Shown: positions 1 through 9,970 of the stretch, in pieces
Numbering within the stretch: position 1 is the stretch's first letter
How the letters are laid out: each line of letters begins with the position of its first letter
Assembly (NCBI GenBank): GCA_031002005.1
Contig: JARYHS010006964.1
Coordinates: 4,154,001-4,218,000, forward strand
DNA: 64,000 nucleotides
Direction: 5' to 3'
Source of the DNA: Vandiemenella viatica
Lineage: Eukaryota; Arthropoda; Insecta; Orthoptera; Morabidae
Made by a program: the position numbers and the translations under genes
Notes under the pieces: generated by a model
Told to the model about the DNA's origin: nothing
The model's input: only the letters and a program-made list of their open reading frames with translations
Database searches by the model: none

Positions 1-516
1 TAGTTGGGAGAATAATTAATAAAGTTCATTAAGCAACATCAAGAAGAGCAATTACGTTCATAGCAAGTTTATTACGAAAAACACATAAAACACATGCGAA
101 CGGTTTGGCCACCATCAAATTTCAAAGTATAGCTATCGAAACTTCTTATCCGAAAGATTGCAGAATTCTTGTGGTAAAAGGAAAATTACAGTTCGTATCT
201 GCTTCCCGCTAAATCATACACCAACACAACGTGGCTTTCACTGTTCATTAATATACTGTTCAAACACTCAATTTTATAACCACAGTTCTTATTTGAGACG
301 TAAACTTCTTCTTACACACAGTTCAATATAGAAAAACACATTATACAGAACCTATATCGGCTAATGCCTACAATAAGTGAGCCGCGGTACGCGATCAGCT
401 GTCTGCGACAATCCGCGCGCAACCATTACTAGCGGGCGACTGACTTTAGAAAATAATGTAGCTCTCCGCTCCAGAGATACTACTTTGAAGCGGCGGAAGG
501 TAACTGTAATGTCACA
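1..516 (-). repeat. 3' LTR (left copy)
   Basis: This is the downstream LTR of the minus-strand element. It matches 5426-5941 with an offset of exactly 5425 bases and no difference seen. It may extend a few bases beyond the window start. Its inner edge is at 516/517, where the two copies diverge. Confidence 0.9.
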
Positions 517-526
517 CTCCCCAACT
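517..526 (-). other. Candidate polypurine tract
   Basis: Read on the minus strand, the bases directly before the 3' LTR are GTTGGGGAGT, a G-rich purine run. This is where an LTR element places its plus-strand primer. The call rests on position and composition only. Confidence 0.45.
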
Positions 527-1124
527 ACCAAATGTGATAATTGTTCGGGTTTTGTTTGATTATTTAGAAAAACCGAAGAATTATCAGAAAATTTCATACT
601 GTGCTACAAATACAAAGTTACAAAACCTAAGGTGGCCAACCGACTAGCCTAAGTTACATTAAATCACTGAGCATACACCTTAAAGAAACATGAAACACAA
701 ACAAAATCAGAAAACACAAAGAAAAATACACGAAGTAACCACATGAAGTTGTCATAGTTTTTTGTGGTCACAGTTCTCAGGAAAATAAACTGAAAGGAAA
801 GAACATATATACAACATAACAAAAATAATATTTTCGATTTCACCGCAGGCTCTATGGTTGGAGTCCTCGGTTGCGACACTGGTAGAGGTCATTAACCTCT
901 ATAAGACTTTTGTTGAATCACTTCACACACTACACTGCACTATACTGTTGTTGCTGCTGCTGCTTTGGCATTTTTTCAGGCAGGGTATGAGAGTGGAAAT
1001 GTGGATTTAGTTTACTGGCTTTAGCCGGAAAAAAATTAAAGATTTGTTCGCCGCAGCGATGAAGGAATAGGCATACGCCAAATAAAAATTAGAAAAAAAT
1101 AAGGATAAAGGGTGTCCCCTACTT
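527..1124 (-). other. LTR-element 3' untranslated region
   Basis: Between the integrase stop and the polypurine tract there is no convincing coding frame and no env-like protein. A short CAG/CTG-type run (ttgctgctgctgct) lies near 950. I see nothing else in this stretch. Confidence 0.5.
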
Positions 1125-1478
1125 TTAGTCAGATAAGTCTTCTGGTAACATTTTGTAGGGTTTAAGGGAAGTAACATTGAAAGTACCCCTGATATTTTGA
1201 CCAACAGGGTACACTAATACATAGGAATTTTTCCTAGGGCTGCTAGCAATCCGATACGGGCCTTCATACAAATACTTAAACTTCCTAATTTCTTTATTTA
1301 TGCTAGAGGACTTATAATGAGTCTGCGCCAGTACCAGATCACCCGGCTTATAGTCGATTGCCTTCCCTCTTTGATCATGCCGCTTCTTCCTCCTCTGAGC
1401 TTTCTTCTTCATCTTCGAGCTGTTATTGTACATTAAATCCTCACTGTCCTTTTCGACCAATAATTGTGATAGCTGCAC
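1125..1478 (-). pseudogene. Integrase C-terminal fragment (pol remnant)
   Basis: The frame contains a basic stretch followed by YKPGDLVLAQ and KYLYEGPYRI and then a VTSLKPY-like tail. This is the layout of the C-terminal DNA-binding part of Ty3-type integrases, where a GDLV strand precedes an hxGPYxI segment. Nothing of the zinc-binding N terminus or the catalytic DDE core precedes it. The frame instead overlaps the end of the protease frame at 1441-1478, which marks the deletion joint. The nominal start codon is GTG and is not a true start; the frame would be read as part of a Gag-Pol product. It cannot be functional as an integrase. Confidence 0.75.
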
Positions 1479-2880
1479 TTCTTCCTATACACTCCTGCAC
1501 CTCTCCTCTTGAAATGACTCTAACTTGAACCGCTTCCTTTCCTTCTTCACAAATTTTGGTTTCATAACTTATATTCACTCTCTTCCCTTCCGTAATAAAT
1601 TGCAGACTATTTTCTTCCCAGTCCAATTTAACCATTTTCTCGGCAAGCCAATCGACTCCCAGAATTAGATCAACGGTTAATTTAGGGATAACAAATGCTT
1701 TTATTTCAATCCTGTGTCCTCCAATCTCACCATCTACTCGAATTTGCTGGGTGATTCTTTTAATTTTACCCCCATTCGCTACTGTAACTGTCATTCCTTG
1801 TACCGAGTGTAAACATGCGTCAGGTTCATTCACAAGGATTTGAAATAGGCTTTCCGAAACACAGGATATGTCCGCGCCAGAATCTATCAAGGCTTCTACT
1901 TGTCGTGATTTAAATTTCACCAAAACAGTAGGTGAACGGGCTTCCTTTCTCCTTAAAATTCCTTCTTCTTCTAACAAATCTTCTCTCGGGTCGTTATTGT
2001 AGACTGAAAAGACTTGTGATTGGCGAGCCGTTAGATTTGCTTCATTATTCACATTTGAGTAGCAAGTACTAGTAATGTCCGTTAATTGCTTGTCACTATA
2101 TGGTGAATCTTCGTCCAGTCGCAACTTATTTTTATTCTTCCATTTTATTGACTTCCGGTCAATTCTTTTCTCTTCTTCATATACCCGTGGCTGCTTCAGC
2201 TTCCCGACATCTTCTTTAAAGGTTCTGCAGTCTATTGGTATTGATCTTTCCTTTCCATAACGCCCTTTAGTTGACAGAAATGTCCCGCATTGTTCGTATA
2301 CCGCGCCAGCGGCTGCCGCGTACTTCAAATTATTTTTGGCACAGGTACCAACACTGTTTACGCCTTGACTGTTAAGCGTGTGTTGGCTGCCGTCGTGCGC
2401 GTCGGCTGCGCTGTCATGAAATACGTAAGACTTCCGCACAACTTTAATCCCGTCCAGGCTTACCTCGCCTGTATCCATTTTTTCCGAACCGTCAATTCCT
2501 ATTAACATCATCTCACCCTCGCGTAATTTCCTTTGTTCTCCCCAAATGTGTTCTTGAATTCTTTCGTTTTCAATTTCAAAAATGTCTTCGCCTTCTCCTC
2601 TGATCTCAGATTCTTCGACTTCCATTTTCTGATCAAATTCATTTTCATCTTCTACCTCATCCGCCTTCAATTCTTTACTTGTACTGGTTAATAAAATTTT
2701 CTCGTATCTTGTCGGTTCCTCTTCAACTTCGTTATTGAACACGGTATCATATAGACATATTTCTGGTTGACCCTTTTTACGCCTCAAGGCTATTTTTTCT
2801 TCTTTTACTAATAATATTTTCCCTGTATTTGGCCTCTTTTCTGCCTCCGCCGCTGGCGAAGCCTTCTCAGTGGCAGGCAC
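1441..2880 (-). CDS. Retroviral-type aspartic protease frame (pro, start of pol)
   Basis: The protein has about 479 residues. The first 300 or so are acidic, low-complexity and unfamiliar. The protease is in the C-terminal third: VEALIDSGADISCVSE carries the DSGA active site of retropepsins, and VDLILGVDWL matches the ILG flap/substrate-binding signature. It should mature Gag and Pol. The nominal start is a GTG that shares its G with the gag TAG stop, so this is more likely translated by -1 frameshifting from gag than from its own start. After the protease the frame ends within about 60 residues, where the pol deletion begins. Confidence 0.8.
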   Translation of the reverse strand: MPATEKASPAAEAEKRPNTGKILLVKEEKIALRRKKGQPEICLYDTVFNNEVEEEPTRYEKILLTSTSKELKADEVEDENEFDQKMEVEESEIRGEGEDIFEIENERIQEHIWGEQRKLREGEMMLIGIDGSEKMDTGEVSLDGIKVVRKSYVFHDSAADAHDGSQHTLNSQGVNSVGTCAKNNLKYAAAAGAVYEQCGTFLSTKGRYGKERSIPIDCRTFKEDVGKLKQPRVYEEEKRIDRKSIKWKNKNKLRLDEDSPYSDKQLTDITSTCYSNVNNEANLTARQSQVFSVYNNDPREDLLEEEGILRRKEARSPTVLVKFKSRQVEALIDSGADISCVSESLFQILVNEPDACLHSVQGMTVTVANGGKIKRITQQIRVDGEIGGHRIEIKAFVIPKLTVDLILGVDWLAEKMVKLDWEENSLQFITEGKRVNISYETKICEEGKEAVQVRVISRGEVQECIGRSAAITIIGRKGQ

Positions 2881-4073
2881 TAGTTTAAATGTCTGGTGCG
2901 GTCTTCTGAAACCACGGCTACCCTCTGTTCTTCATTTTGTGGTCGGTAGTTGTGATTCTGGAATCGCCTATGTGATTTTCCTTCCTCTATGTTTTCCTTT
3001 CGAACTCCGTCTTGCCGGCCTGAGTTTTCCGGTTCTTGCCGAAAATTTCTATTCCCTTCTCTTCGGTGGTTTTCGTGTCGGAATCCGTTATTCTGAAAAT
3101 GATTAGTGTTCTGTTGTCCCTGGTATCTTGTTCTGTACATTCTTTGCTCTTGTACATCTAATCTTCCCAGCATATCTACAGCATCCTTTATGGAGCGGAT
3201 CTTGTGGCTAGTAAGTATTAGCTGTGTCTGTTCCGGTAACCTAGCCGCAATCATTCGTACATACTCTTCTTCACTATGAGGCTGGTCTAAGTATCGGCAG
3301 GATGCATAGCACCGCATGAAAAAATCGGTTTGCGATCCTCTTCTCGGATCATAACGGTCACCGCACATTAATTCTGATTTTACGGCGATCTGCCGTTCTG
3401 CCGACCAGTAAAGATTCAAAAAATCTTCTTTGAACTGTGCAAAAGATGTAAATTCCTCCTCTAATTGCTCTGCCCACAGTCGGGGTCCTGCTCTTAAATG
3501 TTTTATTACCATATTAATTTTCTTCTTCTCACTAGCAGCAATAAAAGGTGGAAAATTTTCGAAATTTTTAATAAACTTTACAGGATGAATGCTATTTCGG
3601 TCAGAAAATTCTTCCCAATCAATCTTTTCGTCGTAGCATTGAGCAGGAATTACTGTGCCCCTTCCGGTTTCTTTGTATTTACAGAATACTTCTCTCACTA
3701 CACCCGGCACTTGTTTTAATACTTCTTGCTTTATAATTAGCGGCGCCTGTGCCTTCATTCTCTCATCCACAAATACGGCAGTTGATACTTTTAATTTCTC
3801 CAACTTCTCATCCAGCTGTTCCACCTCCGCAGTTATCTCTTTCATCCCAAGCTTCACTTCCGCATAGCCCTGTCGGGTACCTTCTTGCAATGTTTGGAAC
3901 TGTCCCTCTATCGTCTTTATACGGTGGCAGTGACTATCTCTTTTTTCTTGTAACTGCGCATACTGTTCTTGCAAGGCGTCGGTTTCCTGGCGCAAACTAT
4001 TAGTTTCACCCTTTAACTCTTGTTTTAAATCGGAAAACTGGGTTGCTAAGTCCTCTGCTCGCATATTACACAA
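2880..4073 (-). CDS. Gag main frame (capsid-like region)
   Basis: About 397 residues. The first 130 or so are a long heptad-rich coiled coil with many Leu, Glu and Gln. The middle (WEEFSDRNSIHPVKFIKNFE onward, then LRAGPRLWAEQLEEEFTSFA and KEDFLNLYWSAERQ) resembles the Ty3/gypsy Gag capsid fold, with conserved aromatic and W/F positions. The C terminus is Arg/Asn/Gln-rich and basic, in place of a CCHC knuckle, which I do not find. The first codon of the open frame is a TTG, so this is probably the continuation of the 4046-4591 frame after a -1 shift. It ends with TAG directly after a slippery heptamer. Confidence 0.75.
   Translation of the reverse strand: MCNMRAEDLATQFSDLKQELKGETNSLRQETDALQEQYAQLQEKRDSHCHRIKTIEGQFQTLQEGTRQGYAEVKLGMKEITAEVEQLDEKLEKLKVSTAVFVDERMKAQAPLIIKQEVLKQVPGVVREVFCKYKETGRGTVIPAQCYDEKIDWEEFSDRNSIHPVKFIKNFENFPPFIAASEKKKINMVIKHLRAGPRLWAEQLEEEFTSFAQFKEDFLNLYWSAERQIAVKSELMCGDRYDPRRGSQTDFFMRCYASCRYLDQPHSEEEYVRMIAARLPEQTQLILTSHKIRSIKDAVDMLGRLDVQEQRMYRTRYQGQQNTNHFQNNGFRHENHRREGNRNFRQEPENSGRQDGVRKENIEEGKSHRRFQNHNYRPQNEEQRVAVVSEDRTRHLN
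2883..2889 (-). promoter_or_regulatory. Candidate -1 ribosomal frameshift heptamer (T TTA AAC)
   Basis: On the minus strand the last gag codons are CAT TTA AAC TAG, so T TTA AAC sits in the zero frame immediately before the stop. This is a canonical X XXY YYZ -1 slippery site. Slipping back one base enters exactly the frame of the protease downstream. A GC-rich stretch in the next 50 bases can form short stems (CTTCGCC with GGCGGAG). Confidence 0.7.
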
Positions 4074-4591
4074 AGCACGATACTCTCCATATCCTTACGT
4101 AATTCTGCTATTTGGGATTTGTGTTCTTTCAGAGACTTAGAATGTAACACTTCCGCGTCAGACTTTAGTTCAGCTTTTAGATTATCGAGCTTGGAATCAA
4201 AGGTTTGAGTACTTAACTTAAGATCTGAATCTAACTTTTCAAATTTATCATGGAGGATTTCAGTGCTTGACTTAAGGTCTGAATTTAAATGTTCAAATTT
4301 ATCATGGAGGATTTCAGTACTTGATTTGAGATCCAAATTTAAATTTGCAAATTTTGAATTTAGGGTCTCAGTATTCATATTTAAATTTTCCAACTTGGAA
4401 TTTTGAATCTCGGAATTCATACTAATCTCGGACTTTAAACTTTCCGTAGTTGACTGAAAGTCTGACTTTAAACTTTCAGTAGTTGACTGAAAGTCTGACC
4501 TCAGATTTTCCAACTTGGAATTTAGTAACTCATTTATCACTCGGACCATTTCCGACATATCTACATTCGAGCTTCCCTCGGTCTCCGACAT
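4046..4591 (-). CDS. Gag N-terminal coiled-coil frame
   Basis: About 181 residues starting at an ATG (MSETEGSSNVDMSEMVRVIN). Almost all of it is heptad repeats rich in Leu, Ser, Lys and Asp. It includes near-perfect internal duplications: SDFQSTTESLK occurs twice, and an LKSSTEILHDKFE unit occurs twice plus a diverged copy. Coiled-coil Gag N termini are known in some Ty3-like elements. It overlaps the next gag frame by 28 bases, offset by -1, so either a one-base indel broke gag or a second frameshift joins them. Confidence 0.65.
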   Translation of the reverse strand: MSETEGSSNVDMSEMVRVINELLNSKLENLRSDFQSTTESLKSDFQSTTESLKSEISMNSEIQNSKLENLNMNTETLNSKFANLNLDLKSSTEILHDKFEHLNSDLKSSTEILHDKFEKLDSDLKLSTQTFDSKLDNLKAELKSDAEVLHSKSLKEHKSQIAELRKDMESIVLCVICEQRT

Positions 4592-5425
4592 GACTATAAT
4601 TTTACACAGAAAACAGGATCACAAAACACGGCAAATTCGCTTCCCGCGAATCAGACAACCAAACCACAACAACGCCGTTACGAAGCGCCAGCTGCTGCAA
4701 GCTATCTAGCTAAGCATGCCATTCAAAGCAAAAAAAGGAAACAAAAAGGTTGCACTACAGGCATAACTACCGGTGGAATTTAAATAATTGCTTCTGTCAT
4801 CACTGATGACAAAGGAGAAGAAAATGTATTGTCGAGTTAGGAGAGAAAAATCTTGTCCGATTTTCTTCCTCGATATTTCACAGAAAAAAAGGAAAATTAT
4901 CCGAGAAAAATTAGGAAAAGGATTTAAGCCTTCAAAAATAGCCAAAAAAGCAGCGCACAGCGGGTCCTTAGCTTTCGGAGACTCTGCACGACGATTCTTC
5001 TTTCTCCCGCCTCCGTCGTCTCGGCTGCCCAGCTCCGCGCCGAAAAAATGTGGAATATCTCCTCGGCTGCTCTCTGACCAACCGCGCTGCCTTCCTCGAG
5101 TGGATCCTCTTCCGCGCCTTTGAGTATTGTCGCTACGGTCCCGATTGTCGTCGTCGTTATGTCCCTAATTTTCCTTTTACGTTTGTGTGTTTTCCCAGGG
5201 TTTGAGAAAAAAAATGTCTCTCCCCCTAGTACTAATTTCTATCACACAGTCCGTTACGCGTCGCCATGTAAGACATCTGTCCTTGGTTGATGGAATATTA
5301 ATTTTAAGTTATGGTATGATCAAGATCGGCTCACTTCAAGTAGTTTAAGACATTTATTTAGTAAGAATTAATTATAGTTCGATGACCCGGCCGCCAGACA
5401 GTGAAACCAAAACCGTCCCCAGAAG
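4592..5425 (-). other. LTR-element leader between 5' LTR and gag
   Basis: About 830 bases of untranslated leader. No credible coding frame is seen. The bases next to the 5' LTR would hold a tRNA primer-binding site; a TGGGGACGG string occurs a few bases in, but I cannot assign a tRNA to it. Confidence 0.55.
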
Positions 5426-5941
5426 TAGTTGGGAGAATAATTAATAAAGTTCATTAAGCAACATCAAGAAGAGCAATTACGTTCATAGCAAGTTTATTAC
5501 GAAAAACACATAAAACACATGCGAACGGTTTGGCCACCATCAAATTTCAAAGTATAGCTATCGAAACTTCTTATCCGAAAGATTGCAGAATTCTTGTGGT
5601 AAAAGGAAAATTACAGTTCGTATCTGCTTCCCGCTAAATCATACACCAACACAACGTGGCTTTCACTGTTCATTAATATACTGTTCAAACACTCAATTTT
5701 ATAACCACAGTTCTTATTTGAGACGTAAACTTCTTCTTACACACAGTTCAATATAGAAAAACACATTATACAGAACCTATATCGGCTAATGCCTACAATA
5801 AGTGAGCCGCGGTACGCGATCAGCTGTCTGCGACAATCCGCGCGCAACCATTACTAGCGGGCGACTGACTTTAGAAAATAATGTAGCTCTCCGCTCCAGA
5901 GATACTACTTTGAAGCGGCGGAAGGTAACTGTAATGTCACA
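5426..5941 (-). repeat. 5' LTR (right copy)
   Basis: This is the upstream LTR of the minus-strand element, matching 1-516. It would carry the promoter, but I cannot place a TATA box with confidence. Its outer edge (5941/5942) joins a LINE fragment, so the element probably inserted into that older LINE. Confidence 0.9.
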
Positions 5942-6785
5942 AGTTGCAGGATGATCTGGACAGGATATCTAAATGGGTTGGTAAACATGGAATGAAGATA
6001 AATGCAAAGAAGAGTCAGCTTATTAGATACACAAATAAAAAACAAAAGGTTTATTATGAATATAAGGTGGGGAAAGAATTGCTTGCTAAAGACTTGAAAT
6101 TGTAAATATCTTGGAATTACTTTTGATAACAAACTTAACTGGGCAGGACACATAGGACAGGTGGTAGGGAAAGGTTTCAAAGTTCTGCACTTGTTGGAGA
6201 TAGTGATGAGGGGATGTACAAGAGAAGTCAAGGAATTGGGTTACAAAACTTTGGTCAGACCATTGCTCGAATTTGGTAGTGTAGTATGGGACCCTCATTT
6301 TATGTATGAAATACAGGAGTTGGAGAGGGTGCAAAAAAGGGCTGCTAGATTTATTTCTGGAAATTATCGCAGAATGCAATCAGTGACGGATATGATAAAG
6401 GAGCTGGAATGGATTCATTGCAAGACAGGAGGAGAATGAGGAGGGTCATTTGAGTGTACAGGGCATATACTGGCGATGAGGCATGGAAAGATATTGCAAT
6501 AGGTATGAAAAGTAGTGGATGGAAGGGAAAAGATGACCATGACCACAATCTGGCACTCGATTTTAGGCACAAGGGCGTGGAAAGATTCTCTTTTTTAGGT
6601 AAGGGTGTCAGGGATTGGAATGAGTTACCAAGAGAAATGATGAATAATTTACCGAAATCTTTGAAAGAATTTAAAGATAAAATTTGTAGAGGGCAAATGT
6701 AGGTAGGTGCAGGATAGGGGGAAGATTGGTGGGTAGAAAAATTGCCACCGTAGCCTGTGCTCCATTGCAATTAAATTAAATTAAA
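5942..6785 (+). mobile_element. 3' fragment of a non-LTR retrotransposon
   Basis: The fragment encodes the end of a LINE reverse-transcriptase protein. It begins in the region after the catalytic box (LQDDLDRISKWVGKHGMK) and ends with a simple tail of repeated AATTA units at about 6767-6783. Such AT-rich 3' tails are typical of LINEs. The 5' part lies beyond the LTR element or was never present. Several stops and frame changes show it is dead. Confidence 0.75.
6161..6702 (+). pseudogene. LINE ORF2 C-terminal remnant
   Basis: Two frames give consecutive parts of one protein. The first has YKTLVRPLLEFGSVVWDPH and VQKRAARFISG, the thumb and connection signature shared by jockey-, CR1- and L2-type LINE proteins. 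The second ends with VRDWNELPREMMNN, the usual last motif of these proteins. They are separated by a stop and a frame change near 6440. No intact start or catalytic residues remain. Confidence 0.75.
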
Positions 6786-7844
6786 GGACTTGCACAAATT
6801 GTGTTACACTGTGTTTTTTGTACAGTGTTTATTATCCAACGTGGATCTAAATCCACTTTCACACTATCTTGCCACTGGTTGACATAGATGAATACTATGT
6901 TGTTATCGGACCATTTTTTTAATTTCATTTAACTAGTAACTAAAACTTATCAATTAAATCATTTTTACTCAACAGTTCTGCAATTCTTTGAGGCATTTCT
7001 ACATTCCAGAATATTACACCACAAGCAGAGTATTGTGTTTTTATATTTTACGGTCTTAGTGATGGTAATATTTCTGTATCTGTGGTACTCCCTGAAAGTT
7101 TAGCAATGTCTTTGTAAGTGGTCTCTCATCTGTACAAAAATGGAAGCCATGGTAGACTATCCAGTTCCCCCTGAGGCATCCATAGTAATGTATTTGTTTG
7201 TTTCCATACACTGATTTATTGACTCCTTTGTTGAAATGTCCTCTTAAGATTTACATTAATTGAGGTACATTTGTGTTTGTTCCCTGTATTTTGAATGTTT
7301 TTTCATGAGCTTATCTGTTGTATCTTTTCAATAATATTTATTAAGAAAACTGACTGCTAAGAATTGTACACCTGAGTATCCTTTTCACTGCTCTTCTTTA
7401 AAATTGTCTCCTTGATACAGTTTTTGTTCTTGGCATTCACTCAAGAACTGTTTAACTGGGGACAACAAAATTCTATAAACACATCAACCAGGAGTTGTAA
7501 GCATTTTAGTTGAAAAGATCTATTTTCACATGATATCCCTGTGATACATTTTTGGCATATATAGCTGCTGATGGTTGCCAGCCTTTCTGTGCTTATTAGA
7601 TTGGGCATCATTACAGAAGTTCATAATTGTACTTGAGACATATATGGTAACTTTTACTGTAGAAGTATAAGAGCGTACCATTATTAGTTTGTTATTTAGC
7701 TTCATTTACTGTTGTCTATACCTGTAACCACTTTTAATATTAAGAGTCATGGTTGTACTTAAATGTTAGAATAGAGACTTCCTTATTTTTGATTGCTCAG
7801 ACTTTCATCAAGTTAAACTTGGGAATTCGTAATATATTTTGTGC

Positions 7845-7847
<3 letters not shown>
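6786..7847. other. Unannotated AT-rich stretch
   Basis: I see no coding frame, inverted repeat or recognisable element here. Confidence 0.4.

Positions 7848-7898
<51 letters not shown>
7848..7898. repeat. (TA)n microsatellite
   Basis: About 25 uninterrupted TA units. It abuts the 3' end of the minus-strand RTE-like LINE and may be the element's tail, the target site, or both. Confidence 0.9.
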
Positions 7899-7903
<5 letters not shown>

Positions 7904-7908
7904 TGTCA

Positions 7909-8658
7909 TCATTCTTTCGACTGGTTTGATGCAATCCTCCATCCCTTCCTATCCTGTGCTAACCTTTTCGTTTCTACATACCCCTTACAACCCATGTCCT
8001 CATATATCTGCTTCATATATTCTAATCTCTGTCTACCTCTACAGTTCTTACCTTCGACTGTTCCCTCCACTAACAAATTAACCAGTCCATCATGTCTCAA
8101 AATATGACCTAAAAGCCTGTCTCTTCTTCCTGTTAGCTTCTTCCATAAACTTCTTTTCTCACCCATCATTTCCAAAACTCGTTCATTTCTTACTTTGTCT
8201 GTCCACCTAATTTTTAGCATTCTTCTGTAGCACCACATTTCAAATGCTTCAAGTTTCTTTTTTTCCGGTATTCCTAAAGTCCATGTTTCACAACCGTAAA
8301 GTGTTGTGCTCCACACATAGAGTTTTAAAAAGTTCTTTCTAATTCCTAGATCAATATTTGAAACTAAAAGGTTTCTCTTTTTCATGAAGGCTCTTTTTGC
8401 TGGTGCTAGTCTGCTTTCAACATCATTCCTGCTTCGGCCATCGGTTGTAATTTTGCTTCCCAAGTTACAGAACTCACTCACTTCTCCTATAGCATCCGAT
8501 CCTATTTTTATATTTAATCTGCTTCTATTGGTATCATTTCTGCTACATTTAATCACTTTTGTCTTACTTTGATTTATATTCAGTCCAAAATCTTCCTTCA
8601 ATATTTTGTTCATGCCATTCAATAACTTCTCAATATCCGCAGCCCTCTCTGCTAACAA
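7909..8658 (-). pseudogene. LINE ORF C-terminal half (after FADD box)
   Basis: About 249 residues begin just after the catalytic box, which can be read as FADDIVLLAERA across 8640-8685. A TGA sits one codon before FADD, where related proteins have Arg or another residue; a CGA-to-TGA change is likely. The frame continues through FCNLGSKITTDG, YGCETWTLG, the WCYRRML segment and a final LLGHILRHDGL motif. These are the thumb and C-terminal features of RTE/BovB-like reverse transcriptases. The end is complete, so only upstream lesions disable it. Confidence 0.75.
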
Positions 8659-8874
8659 GACAATGTCATCAGCAAATCATAGCATATTGATTTTTTCTCC
8701 CTGAAAACTTATGCCGCATGGAAATTTTTCTTTCACTTTCTTCATTGCTTCTTCTACATACAAGTTGAATATTAACGGGAATAGACTACAACCTTGTCTC
8801 ACACCCTTTTTAACCGATGCATGTCTCCCGTGATTCTCTACTTTTATTACAGCCACTTGATTCTTATATAGTTT

Positions 8875-9369
8875 TTAGAGTATTCCTCTGTTTCGATACT
8901 TTAGACCTGACTTCTTTAAAATTTTAAACATCTTGTCCCACCTGACATTATCAAAAGCTTTTTCAAAATCAACAAATGCCATAAAAGTTTCTTTGTTTTT
9001 CTTGATCCGCCCTTCAAGTATTAATCTTAAAGACAGAATTGCTTCCCTTGTACGACGATTTTTTCTAAATTCAAACTGATCTTCACCTACTATCTCTTCT
9101 ACTACCCTTTCCATCCTTCTGTATATTATTCTGGTCAGTAATTTTGAAGCATGTGATGTTAGACTAATGGTGCGATAATTCTCACATTTGTTGGCTTGTG
9201 CTTTCTTTGGAAGTGTGAAGATGATATTTTTGTTAAAATCAGTTGGAATTTCTCCTGTTTCATAACTTTTTGATATCAGCTTGAATAATCTTTCGATTCC
9301 TTCCTCTCCTAGAGATTTAAGAAGTTCTGCAGGGATCTCATTAACTCCAACTGCCTTATTTGCTTTCAA
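8875..9369 (-). pseudogene. LINE reverse transcriptase, N-terminal part
   Basis: The frame shows ordered RT motifs: NKAVGVNEIPAELLKSLG, then IIFTLPKKAQANKCENYRTI, then SKLLTRIIYRRM, and catalytic block A as FVDFEKAFDNV with the first catalytic Asp. It stops soon after block A. The RQGCSLFPLIFNLYVEE block can still be read at about 8740-8815 in another frame, so the interruption is a small indel or stop and not a deletion. Confidence 0.75.
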
Positions 9370-9390
9370 GTCATTCAGAGCTTTATAAAA

Positions 9391-9807
9391 TTAAGTTCTC
9401 AAAACAGGATCTCCTAAGTCATCAATGTCGACATCGCCTTTCTTTTCCAATACACTATTGTTCAAGTCGTCCCTATCATACAGTTTCTCAATGTATTCCT
9501 TCCATCGGTTAGCTCTATCTTCTGAGCTTAAAAGTGGTTTCCCATCGGCAGCTTTAATGTTCATACCTCTTTTCTTCATTTCTCCAAAATTTTGTTTGAT
9601 CTTCCTTTATGCAACATCTACTTTTCCTACGACCATTTCCTTTTCTACGTCTTCACACTTTTCTTGTAGCCATTTTTCTTTCGCTATTTTGCATTTCCTA
9701 TTTATTTGATTTCTATATTGCCTGTACTGCTCTCTTCCTGCTTCATCCTGAGCATTTTTGTACCTTCTCCTCTGATCCATCAGCTCCAAAATTCTTCTGT
9801 GATCCAA
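9391..9807 (-). pseudogene. LINE linker between endonuclease and RT
   Basis: Two short frames (9607-9807 and 9391-9579) give the charged linker expected between endonuclease and RT, including RWKEYIEKLYDRDDLNN, a segment common in RTE-like proteins. The frame change between them is one of the element's inactivating lesions. A diverged version of the same linker is seen at 13727-13951. Confidence 0.6.
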
Positions 9808-9970
9808 GGTTTTCGTGCAGCTTGTTCCCTAAAGCCTATTGTTTCTTTGCCAGCTTTCATTATTTTGGTCTTTAATGCATTCCATTCGTCGTCGGTTGAG
9901 CTCCTTTCACAGTTACTTCTTAGACCTAAGTCTGCCATATCTGCTAATTTTTATCTTGTGCTAGATTGTT

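Larger units (their letters stand above)
1..5941 (-). mobile_element. Ty3/gypsy-like LTR retrotransposon, pol mostly deleted
   Basis: The element lies on the minus strand between two direct repeats of at least 516 bp (1-516 and 5426-5941) that match base for base by eye. In element order it has the 5' LTR, a leader of about 830 bp, two gag frames, a protease frame, and then directly the C-terminal end of an integrase. Reverse transcriptase, RNase H and the integrase core are missing, so an internal deletion must lie near 1470-1500. No env-like frame is seen. The LTRs begin TGTGACATTAC on the minus strand, in keeping with the usual TG start. The other end touches the window edge, so a target duplication cannot be tested. 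Matching LTRs suggest a recent insertion of an already defective, possibly trans-mobilised, copy. Confidence 0.9.

Noticed and set aside
377..879. Short frames inside and next to the left LTR as env or accessory genes
   Set aside because: They have no domain, signal peptide or family resemblance, and those inside the LTR recur in the right LTR without a gene context.
5405..5425. A definite primer-binding site
   Set aside because: A TGG-starting string is present but I cannot match it to a tRNA 3' end, and the exact LTR end is hidden by the window edge.
7839..8081. An 80-codon plus-strand frame
   Set aside because: It reads through the (TA)n tract and the antisense of LINE sequence; it is an accident of composition.
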